A DNA stretch of 30,362 nucleotides from the NCBI GenBank assembly GCA_964466035.1, contig CAYXLR010000022.1:1-30362 (forward strand), read 5' to 3'. Below the pieces are notes generated by a model. It saw only the letters and a list, made by a program, of their open reading frames with translations, searched no databases and was not told where the DNA came from. This DNA is from JANQEA01 sp964466035. GTDB taxonomy: Bacteria; Bipolaricaulota; Bipolaricaulia; UBA7950; UBA9294. The first letter of the stretch is position 1, and each line of letters opens with the position of its first letter. Both the position numbers and the translations under genes were made by a program. Of this stretch, positions 22,532 to 28,931 are shown in pieces.

Positions 22532-22536
22532 GAATA
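22515..22536. promoter_or_regulatory. Palindromic operator overlapping the ABC promoter
   Basis: TATCCAGT, 6 bases, ACTGAATA: an imperfect palindrome with 7 of 8 positions paired. It covers the spacer and the -10 box, an arrangement that would block RNA polymerase when a repressor is bound. The binding protein is not encoded nearby. Confidence 0.55.
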
Positions 22537-22572
22537 CTCGCTTCTCGGCTAGACGGGTCCTAAGGGGGCGCA

Positions 22573-23424
22573 TTGGAGGCAGTCCGTACCGAGCAGCAGT
22601 ACGTCGCACGACAACGGGCCTACCGACTGATGCTCTACGTTCTCCTGTTCGCCGGCTGTGCGATCATGCTTCTTCCGTTCTTCTGGATGCTCACCACGTC
22701 GTTCAAGACGCAGGCGGAGGCGTTGCGCGTCCCTCCGCAGTGGATCCCGGCGTCGTTTCGGTGGCAGAACTACGTCGAGGCGTGGAACGCCGCCCCGTTC
22801 GGCTGGTACTTCTTCAACTCCTTCTTCATGGCGATCACGACGACGCTCGGCGAGGTCTTCACGACGATCCTCGCGGCGTACGCGTTCGCCAAGATGAAGT
22901 TCTTCGGGAAAGGCCCGGTGTTCGCGATCCTGCTCGCGACGATGATGATCCCCGGTCAGATGCTCCTCCTGCCCAATTACGTGACCATCGCTCGCCTCGG
23001 CTGGCTCGACCGTTACGAGGCACTAATCATTCCGTGGCTCGTCTCGGTCTTCGGGATCTTCCTCCTCCGGCAGTTCTTCCGGGGCGTTCCCGACGAGCTC
23101 CTGGACGCAGCGCGGATCGACGGCTGCTCGCGGTTGCGGTTCCTGTTCACGATCATGGTCCCGCTTTCGAAGCCGGCGATCTTCACCGTCGCGCTCCTCA
23201 AGTTCCTGGGGAGCTGGAACTCGTTCCAGTGGGTCCTGATCATGACGAGCAGCCCGAACATGCGGACGGTCCCGGTCGGCCTGCAACTCTTCTCGAGCGA
23301 GGTCGGCACGGCATACGAGCGGCTGATGGCCGCGTCGGTCCTGGCGATCATCCCGATCCTGGTCCTCTTCCTGTTCACACAGAAGCAGTTCATCCAGGGA
23401 GTCGCGAGAACGGGGATCAAATGA
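22573..23424 (+). CDS. Sugar ABC transporter permease, MalG/UgpE-like
   Basis: 283 residues, starting with TTG behind GGGGG. Six membrane segments; the cytoplasmic EAA loop, which docks the ATPase, is present as E-L-L-D-A-A-R-I-D-G at about residues 178-187 followed by L-F-T-I-M-V-P-L-S-K-P. The N-terminal R-L-M-L-Y-V-L-L-F-A-G and W-M-L-T-T-S-F-K are typical of the MalG/UgpE half. It is the first gene of the operon. The ATPase is not here, as is common when one MsmX/UgpC-type subunit serves several importers. It is coupled to a 33-codon ORF through ATGA. Confidence 0.93.
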   Translation: MEAVRTEQQYVARQRAYRLMLYVLLFAGCAIMLLPFFWMLTTSFKTQAEALRVPPQWIPASFRWQNYVEAWNAAPFGWYFFNSFFMAITTTLGEVFTTILAAYAFAKMKFFGKGPVFAILLATMMIPGQMLLLPNYVTIARLGWLDRYEALIIPWLVSVFGIFLLRQFFRGVPDELLDAARIDGCSRLRFLFTIMVPLSKPAIFTVALLKFLGSWNSFQWVLIMTSSPNMRTVPVGLQLFSSEVGTAYERLMAASVLAIIPILVLFLFTQKQFIQGVARTGIK

Positions 23425-23522
23425 TGAATCGATCGAACAAGGAGGTGATGGGACACCCGGTGGTACGCAGGTTGTTTGTACGACGGATGGTCAATCGATC
23501 TCAAGGAGGTTGTGAAAGATGA
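23421..23522 (+). CDS. 33-codon ORF bridging permease and binding-protein genes
   Basis: Its ATG overlaps the permease stop (ATGA at 23421-23424) and its own TGA overlaps the binding-protein ATG (ATGA at 23519-23522). The peptide is strongly basic (M-M-N-R-S-N-K at the start, R-R-L-F-V-R-R-M in the middle). Codon endings are not clearly gene-like. It could be a coupling peptide, or a remnant of the duplication of the ribosome-site region found here. Confidence 0.4.
   Translation: MMNRSNKEVMGHPVVRRLFVRRMVNRSQGGCER
23427..23510 (+). repeat. Duplicated ribosome-site region
   Basis: AATCGATC then AAGGAGGT occurs at 23427-23446 (4-base spacer) and again at 23493-23510 (2-base spacer), 64-66 bp apart. 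Only the second copy is at a good distance from an ATG (23519). A local duplication would explain the pair. Confidence 0.65.
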
Positions 23523-24724
23523 ATCTACGCAAGACATGGATTGCTCTCGGGCTGCTCGGTGTGCTTCTCGTCGGATTCGCGGCGACGGCCGCGGAGCCGG
23601 TCACGATCGAGTTCTGGCACCGGTTCAGCGAGCGGCACAACGAGACGTTGCTCCAACTGTCGACTTGGTTCACCGAACGGTATCCAAACATCAACGTCGA
23701 ATGGGTCTATCAGGGTAGCTACAGCGCCCTGCAGCAGAGCATCAACGGCGCCGTCGTCGCCGGCGAGGTACCGACGATGACGATCTTCTACGAGGACTGG
23801 ATTCCGCCGGTCGCCGACGCCCTCCTCCCCCTGGAGCCGTACTTCTCCGTGGAGGAGCTCGCCGACATCGTCCCGGGGCTCCTTTACAAGGACCTGCTGA
23901 CGGTCCCGTTCAACAAGTCGATCATGGTCCTCTACTACATCGAGGACTACGTCCCCGTCCCACCGACCACGTGGCAGGAGTTCTACGACCTCTGCGTGGC
24001 CACCACGGTCGACGAAGACGGTGACGGCCAGATCGATCGGTACGGGACGGGTCTCCGTCCTTCGGCCAACCCGGAGCAGTTCCTCGCGCTCCTCGAGCAG
24101 AACAACGGCTCGATCCTCAACGACGATTGGACCGCGGTGACGCTCGACGATCCGGCCGGGGTCGAGGCGCTCGAATTCTACGCCAGCCTCGCTCCGTACG
24201 CGTGGATCACCAGCGAGTACCTGAACAACAACATCGGGTACGTCGCGATGGCGATCGACACGTCGGCCGGCTTCTACTACTGGGAGACGGCCGCCGAAGG
24301 CGCCGGATTGACGGTAAAAGCCGCTCCGCTTCCGGTCGGCAAGAAGGCGGCGTCGTTCATCCAGGGCACGAACATCGGGATCTTCAAGGACGCCCCGGCC
24401 GAAGAGATCGCCGCCGGGCTCCTGTTCCTCAAGTTCCTGCTCGAGGCGGACAACACCGCGTACTGGGCGATGCGAACCGGTTACCTTCCGGTGACGCTGT
24501 CCGGACTGCAAAGTCCGATCTGGACCGACTACGTCGCGGCGAACCCGATCGTCCAAGCGTCGGCCGAGATGATGCCCGTCGGCATCTCGTCGCTCTCCCA
24601 CCCGAACTACGGCGACATGCGGGCCGCACTCGGCACGATGTGCGAGGAGATCCTCCTCATAGCGGAGACGCTCGAGGACGCCCTCGCCACGGCGGTGGCC
24701 GAGATCGAGTCGCTGCTGGAATAG
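23519..24724 (+). CDS. Sugar / glycerol-phosphate ABC substrate-binding protein (UgpB-like)
   Basis: 401 residues. AAGGAGGT is 8 bases before the ATG. The signal peptide is cleaved near Ala24 (A-T-A-A-E). The mature start, T-I-E-F-W-H-R-F and then Y-Q-G-S-Y-S-A-L-Q-Q-S-I, closely follows UgpB and related type-1 binding proteins that carry sn-glycerol-3-phosphate or oligosaccharides. A D-E-D-G-D-G-Q-I-D-R-Y-G loop near residue 163 looks like a calcium-binding or surface loop found in these proteins. There is no lipobox, so it should be free in the periplasm. Placed between two permease genes, with a stable hairpin after it. Confidence 0.9.
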   Translation: MNLRKTWIALGLLGVLLVGFAATAAEPVTIEFWHRFSERHNETLLQLSTWFTERYPNINVEWVYQGSYSALQQSINGAVVAGEVPTMTIFYEDWIPPVADALLPLEPYFSVEELADIVPGLLYKDLLTVPFNKSIMVLYYIEDYVPVPPTTWQEFYDLCVATTVDEDGDGQIDRYGTGLRPSANPEQFLALLEQNNGSILNDDWTAVTLDDPAGVEALEFYASLAPYAWITSEYLNNNIGYVAMAIDTSAGFYYWETAAEGAGLTVKAAPLPVGKKAASFIQGTNIGIFKDAPAEEIAAGLLFLKFLLEADNTAYWAMRTGYLPVTLSGLQSPIWTDYVAANPIVQASAEMMPVGISSLSHPNYGDMRAALGTMCEEILLIAETLEDALATAVAEIESLLE

Positions 24725-24737
24725 GCTGATTCGTACC

Positions 24738-24769
24738 CGCGCGGGGCGGGCGCCGACTCGCCCCGCGCG
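24738..24769 (+). promoter_or_regulatory. Intercistronic hairpin between binding protein and permease genes
   Basis: CGCGCGGGGCG / CGCCCCGCGCG, a perfect 11-bp stem around a 10-base loop, with only TCCTTCTCTC after it. As at malE-malF of enteric bacteria, such a fold can protect the upstream message and lower readthrough, which would raise the binding protein above the permeases. That effect here is inferred. Confidence 0.6.
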
Positions 24770-24801
24770 ATCCTTCTCTCGCGGAGGGGACAGGAATCGA
24801 G

Positions 24802-25737
24802 ATGCTGGAGAAGCTCGCGCTCTGGAGACGGCCGATCCCGGACGAATGGCGAAGCCCGACGTTCTGGAAGGACACGGCTTGGGCGTACGCATACCTCGCG
24901 CCGGCGTTGATCATCCTCGGCGTCTTCACGTTCTATCCTTTCTTCCAGGCATTCAGGCTGAGTCTGTTCAAGGTCTCGTTTACCGACTTCCCCGGCCAGT
25001 ACATCGGCCTCGACCACTTCCGGTTCATCTTCGGGGACAAGTACTTCTGGCGGGCGTTGTGGCACACGCTGATCATCGTTGGCGTCAGCGTTCCCGTCAC
25101 GATCTTCTTGGCGCTCCTCGTCGCCAACCTGTTGAACAAGTCGCTTCGGTTCCGGACGTTCGCGCGGACGTCGTTCTTCCTCTCGTACATCACCCCGATG
25201 GTCGCCGTCATCATGGTCTGGCGGCTGATGTACAACGAGAGCTTCGGGCTCCTCAACTACTTCCTCGGTCTGCTCGGCGTTCATCGGATCGCCTGGCTGA
25301 ACAATCCCCAGTACGCCTTGCCGTCTGTGATCATCCTGAGCGTTTGGCGATACATCGGGTACCAGGCGATCATCCTCTTGGCCGGGATGCAGGGGATTGA
25401 CCAGATGTACTACGAGGCGGCGCGGATCGACGGCGCCTCCGGCTTCCAGGTCTGGCGGAAGATCACCGTGCCGCTCCTGACGCCGCAGATCTTCTTCCTG
25501 CTGATCATCTCGATGATCGGGTCGTTCAAGATCTTCACCGAGGTCTACGTCCTGTTCAACGGGCCGGGCCCGTTGAAGTCCGCCGAGACGCTCGTCTACT
25601 ACATCATGCGACAGGGTTTCTTCGGGACGCAACATCTCGGGCGCGCCGCGGCCGCGTCGATCGTCCTGTTCGCGATCATCTTCGTCGTCACGCTCCTGCA
25701 GATGCAGGTCGCGAAGCGACGCGTCCACTATCAATAG
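24802..25737 (+). CDS. Sugar ABC transporter permease, MalF/UgpA-like
   Basis: 311 residues. AGGAATCGAG precedes the ATG. After a hydrophilic N-terminus (W-R-R-P-I-P-D-E-W), six membrane segments follow, beginning A-Y-L-A-P-A-L-I-I-L-G-V-F-T-F-Y-P. The EAA loop reads Y-Y-E-A-A-R-I-D-G-A-S-G-F-Q-V-W-R-K-I-T-V-P-L-L-T-P, a good match for the UgpA/MalF half. Partner of the permease at 22573 in one importer; the operon order (MalG-like, binding protein, MalF-like) is not the usual one. It is the last gene; no strong terminator follows. Confidence 0.93.
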   Translation: MLEKLALWRRPIPDEWRSPTFWKDTAWAYAYLAPALIILGVFTFYPFFQAFRLSLFKVSFTDFPGQYIGLDHFRFIFGDKYFWRALWHTLIIVGVSVPVTIFLALLVANLLNKSLRFRTFARTSFFLSYITPMVAVIMVWRLMYNESFGLLNYFLGLLGVHRIAWLNNPQYALPSVIILSVWRYIGYQAIILLAGMQGIDQMYYEAARIDGASGFQVWRKITVPLLTPQIFFLLIISMIGSFKIFTEVYVLFNGPGPLKSAETLVYYIMRQGFFGTQHLGRAAAASIVLFAIIFVVTLLQMQVAKRRVHYQ

Positions 25738-25853
25738 GCAATCTCACTCGCACCGTTCGGCGAGGCTGCACGGTCAAATCACCATAGTATGATAGAACTT
25801 CAATCCTTGAAACGGGCGCTAGATTCTGCCACGGCGGCGAGACCTCCGTCGGG
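25738..25853. other. Intergenic tail of the ABC operon
   Basis: 116 bp with a local A+T-rich patch (25784-25811) and a TTCAA-TCC-TTGAA dyad at 25799-25811. No gene, and no proper terminator seen on either strand. Confidence 0.4.
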
Positions 25854-26642
25854 TCACGCCCGTCGCCTGGGTGGCCACGGAACGAACGGGCTGGTCCGTC
25901 GAACGTAGTCGGCGTACTCGGGCTTACGCTCGCGCAGTCCCTTCTCGAGCATCCGGACGCCGGAGACGCGAACGAGGAGGAACGTGATCGCGATCGGCCC
26001 GATCGCCGCCCAGTAGCCCGTCGGCGTCGAAAGCGCGATCAGGAAGATCCCCCACCAGACGACCGCTTCGCCGAAGTAGTTCGGATGGCGGCTGGTGCGC
26101 CAGAGGCCGCGGTCCAGCACCCGGCCGCGGTTTGCGGGGTCGCGCTTGAACCGGGCGAGCTGGAGGTCGGCGATCGTCTCGTACAACAGGCCGAACAGCC
26201 AGACCGCGCAGCCGGCGACATCGAGCGGCGTCGCACCGATCGCTCGGCTCGACGACGCCACGACGAGGATCGGCGACGCCACGACGACCAGCAAGACCCC
26301 CTGGAGGACGAAGACCTTGAAGTAACTCCTCCACCAGAAGCTCGCGGGGGCGTCGTCCCGCCACTTTCTGTACCGCCAGTCCTCCCCCTTGCCCCAGTTG
26401 CGAATCGTGATGTGTGCCGCGAGCCGCGCGGCCCAGACGCTCACAAGGGCGAGCACGAGAAGCGCACGCCAGCTCCACCCGTCGGCGAGGAACGGGGCCG
26501 TCGCGGCCAGGATCACGAAGCCCGGTCCCCAGAACGAGTCGACGATGCTCGCGTTCCGCAGCACGAGGCTGAGCGCCCAAACGCACGTCATGTATCCGAG
26601 CGCGATCCCGAACGCCCAAGCGAGGAATCCAACGGCTTCCAT
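25854..26642 (-). CDS. DUF1295 / steroid 5-alpha-reductase-like membrane protein
   Basis: 262 residues from ATG at 26642, which has AAGGAG five bases upstream; the GTG at 26648 overlaps that site and is rejected. Seven or so membrane segments. The C-terminal signature L-W-R-T-S-R-H-P-N-Y-F-G-E (about residues 180-192) is the conserved nucleotide- or substrate-binding motif of DUF1295 and isoprenylcysteine methyltransferase-like folds; L-V-R-V-S-G-V-R-M-L-E-K follows. Members are linked with lipid or steroid reduction, or lipid methylation, but few are characterised. It diverges from the acyl-CoA synthetase gene through a shared control region. Confidence 0.88.
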   Translation of the reverse strand: MEAVGFLAWAFGIALGYMTCVWALSLVLRNASIVDSFWGPGFVILAATAPFLADGWSWRALLVLALVSVWAARLAAHITIRNWGKGEDWRYRKWRDDAPASFWWRSYFKVFVLQGVLLVVVASPILVVASSSRAIGATPLDVAGCAVWLFGLLYETIADLQLARFKRDPANRGRVLDRGLWRTSRHPNYFGEAVVWWGIFLIALSTPTGYWAAIGPIAITFLLVRVSGVRMLEKGLRERKPEYADYVRRTSPFVPWPPRRRA

Positions 26643-26677
26643 ACCCACTCCTTCCCGAAATCGACGGACCCGACGAC

Positions 26678-26706
26678 ATCATGGGGCGAATCGAGGGGTC
26701 TGTCAA
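26678..26706 (-). promoter_or_regulatory. Promoter for DUF1295 gene
   Basis: On the minus strand, TTGACA (26706-26701), 17 bp, CATGAT (26683-26678). Perfect -35 box; the leader would be about 30 bases. Confidence 0.72.
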
Positions 26707-26709
26707 CGA

Positions 26710-26738
26710 TTGCCGATCGGCCTCCCGGCCGATACAGT
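26710..26738 (+). promoter_or_regulatory. Divergent promoter for acyl-CoA synthetase gene, with palindrome
   Basis: TTGCCG (26710-26715), 17 bp, TACAGT (26733-26738). The spacer contains ATCGGCC-TCCC-GGCCGAT (26716-26733), a perfect 7-bp palindrome touching the -10 box, a probable operator. The two -35 boxes are only 3 bp apart, so one regulator could control both directions. Confidence 0.6.
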
Positions 26739-26765
26739 GGAGAAAGAAACGCGCCGGGAGGAGAG

Positions 26766-28376
26766 GTGAAAAGCGAGAACGGACTTCCGACGATCCATGA
26801 ACTCTTCGCCCAATCGGCCGAGCGCTTCCCCGAGCACGTCGCCGTCCGAAACACGAAGCCCTGGCCGAACGAGCCGGAGGCGATCACGTATCGAGAGCTG
26901 GCGGAGCTTACGGATCGACTCGCGGCCGGGCTCCAGGGCGCCGGCATCGAGAAGGGGGACCGGATCGCCGTGGTCTCCCGCCCGCGAATCCGGTATGCGG
27001 CCGTCGTCCTGGCGATTCTGAAGGCGGGCGCGTGGGTCGTCCCGATCGACCCCGCGCTGACGAGGAGGGAAATCGCCGTCCTCCTCCATCACGCCGAGCC
27101 GAAGGTCGCCTTTGCCGGGGGCGATCTGCTCGGGAAGCTGCCGAAGGACGGCATGAAGAGGATCGATCTCGACGACGGTTCCGATCCGACGTTCGAGGGC
27201 CTCTGTTCGGATACGGCGCTCGCGGCGCCGGCGGTCTCGGCGCAAGACATCGCCGTCCTCGCGTACACGTCGGGGACGACCGGGCGTCCGAAGGGCGTGC
27301 TCCTTTCGCACGGCAACATCGCCTCCGACCTCCTCCACGGGACGAAGGTCATCCCGATTCTTCCCGACGACGTTCTCCTTTCGATCGCGCCGTGGCACCA
27401 CATCCTCGGCCTGGTCGCCTGTCTGATTCTCCCGCTTTACGGAGGCGGCACCGCAATGTACACCGACGACTATCGCCGGCTGGCGGAGCTGATGGTGAAA
27501 CACGGCGTCTCGATCTTCACCGGCGTGCCGAAGCTGTATCACGCGCTGCATGCGAAGCTGCTGAAACGGGTCTGCGGGTCACTTCCGGGGCGCGTTCTCT
27601 GGCGGTTCGCACCTCGGTGGGTCGGCCGCGGAATCAAGCGAAAGCTGACCGGCGGTCGGCTCCGTTTCTTCGTCTCCGGTTCCGCGCCGCTCGATCCGAA
27701 GGTCACGATGGATTTCCGCAGGATGGGGATCGGAATGATGGAGGGGTACGGACTCACCGAGACCTCGCCCGTCATCTCCCTCTGCGACCCGTTCGGGAAG
27801 AAGCCCGGATCGGTCGGCCGTCCGATTCCGTCCGTCGAGGCGAAGGTCCGCGCCCCCTGGCCGGACGGTGTCGGAGAGCTCTTCGTTCGCGGTCCCATCG
27901 TCATGCAGGGCTACTACAAGGACCCCGAGGCGACGAGCGCGGCGATCGACCCCGACGGCTGGTTCCGGACCGGAGACCTCGCCTGTCTGGACCGAGACGG
28001 CGAGATCTTCCTCAAGGGGCGCGCGAAGAACGTCATCGTGCTGGCGTCGGGGAAGAACGTGTACCCGGAGGAGCTCGAGTGGGAGATCGGCCGCATCCCG
28101 TACGTGGAGGAGGTCCTCGTCCGCTACCGAGAGTCCGACGGCGCGATCGAGGCCGTCGTCTACCCGAACCGGGAGCGCCTCGACGAAGCCGGCGAGGCGT
28201 CCGGCATCCGCGAGCTCATCTGGCAGGAAGTGAGGACACGTCTCCAGCGGCTCGCTCCGTACAAGCGGCTGCGGAGCATCGGGCAGCTCGTCCTCACCGA
28301 GCGACCGTTCCCGAAGACGAGCACCCTCGACATCAAGCGGCATCTGTTCCATCGAGGCGGCGCGCAGCATGGCTGA
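26766..28376 (+). CDS. AMP-dependent long-chain acyl-CoA synthetase-like enzyme
   Basis: 536 residues from GTG at 26766, right after GGGAGGAGAG; the frame is open much further upstream, but that part overlaps the DUF1295 gene. It activates a carboxylate (probably a fatty acid) as acyl-AMP, then usually transfers it to CoA. Motifs: P-loop Y-T-S-G-T-T-G-R-P-K-G at ~166-176, G-Y-G-L-T-E-T-S-P at ~327-335, G-W-F-R-T-G-D-L at ~397-404, and G-R-A-K-N-V-I-V-L-A-S-G-K-N at ~418. The final motif reads K-T-S-T-L-D-I-K-R, in which the position of the catalytic A10 lysine appears to be Asp. It overlaps the next gene by 8 bp. Confidence 0.9.
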   Translation: MKSENGLPTIHELFAQSAERFPEHVAVRNTKPWPNEPEAITYRELAELTDRLAAGLQGAGIEKGDRIAVVSRPRIRYAAVVLAILKAGAWVVPIDPALTRREIAVLLHHAEPKVAFAGGDLLGKLPKDGMKRIDLDDGSDPTFEGLCSDTALAAPAVSAQDIAVLAYTSGTTGRPKGVLLSHGNIASDLLHGTKVIPILPDDVLLSIAPWHHILGLVACLILPLYGGGTAMYTDDYRRLAELMVKHGVSIFTGVPKLYHALHAKLLKRVCGSLPGRVLWRFAPRWVGRGIKRKLTGGRLRFFVSGSAPLDPKVTMDFRRMGIGMMEGYGLTETSPVISLCDPFGKKPGSVGRPIPSVEAKVRAPWPDGVGELFVRGPIVMQGYYKDPEATSAAIDPDGWFRTGDLACLDRDGEIFLKGRAKNVIVLASGKNVYPEELEWEIGRIPYVEEVLVRYRESDGAIEAVVYPNRERLDEAGEASGIRELIWQEVRTRLQRLAPYKRLRSIGQLVLTERPFPKTSTLDIKRHLFHRGGAQHG

Positions 28377-28851
28377 GAGACGGTGGCACGTGGATCACTG
28401 GCCCTCGCTCTCCAAGGCCGAGACGCTGATCAAGCTCGCGGCGTTCGGTTTCGCCTACACGGCGTTCGCCGCGTCGATCGGCCGCGCGGCCGCCCCGATC
28501 GCGCAGGACGCCCGCGCTCTCGCCCAGGTCGCGATCCTCGGCGTTCTGGCGCTCGGCCTGGTCGCCGCCGTCTGGGATCGCTGGCGACGACGCGAGGTCG
28601 TCTCGATGGCCTTCGTCCTGTTGAACGCTCCGGCGCACTGGCTGCTTTTCGCCGCCCTGCTCCGAGGCGCGGCCGTCGACTTCTGGCTGTTCTTCTTCGC
28701 CGCGCTGATGCTCCTCGGCGACCTGATCAAGGCCGTCTCCTTCTTCGTCCCGCCGCCGCCGGTCCGCGACCTCTCCCCGGTGGCCGGCACGGCGCTGACC
28801 GGGTTCTACGCCCTCGGATACACAGCGATCCTCGTGCTGGAGCGCATCTAG
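28369..28851 (+). CDS. Small multi-pass membrane protein
   Basis: 160 residues; the ATG lies inside the end of the acyl-CoA synthetase gene (8-bp overlap), so translation is coupled. Four to five hydrophobic segments (A-F-A-A-S-I-G, V-A-I-L-G-V-L-A-L-G, W-L-L-F-A-A-L-L, F-W-L-F-F-F-A-A-L-M-L-L). No family recognised. The context suggests a partner of the lipid-modifying genes next to it. Confidence 0.8.
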   Translation: MAERRWHVDHWPSLSKAETLIKLAAFGFAYTAFAASIGRAAAPIAQDARALAQVAILGVLALGLVAAVWDRWRRREVVSMAFVLLNAPAHWLLFAALLRGAAVDFWLFFFAALMLLGDLIKAVSFFVPPPPVRDLSPVAGTALTGFYALGYTAILVLERI

Positions 28852-28931
28852 ATCAGCTCGTACCGGTAGCCGTGCTGCATCCGGTCGTGAACGAGCACGG
28901 TCCTCGGGCGGGCGTCGCGCTTGCCGCTCAA
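28848..28931 (-). pseudogene. Possible gene remnant after phosphofructokinase
   Basis: Directly after the phosphofructokinase stop, the minus strand has a 27-codon frame (TTG overlapping the TGA). It contains V-L-V-H-D-R-M-Q-H-G-Y-R-Y-E-L-I, followed by a stop that overlaps the stop of the opposing gene. The H-D-R-M-Q-x-G-Y-x-Y string resembles the start of a small conserved protein family I recall without being able to name. If so, the rest is missing. There is no ribosome site; it may be chance. Confidence 0.25.
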
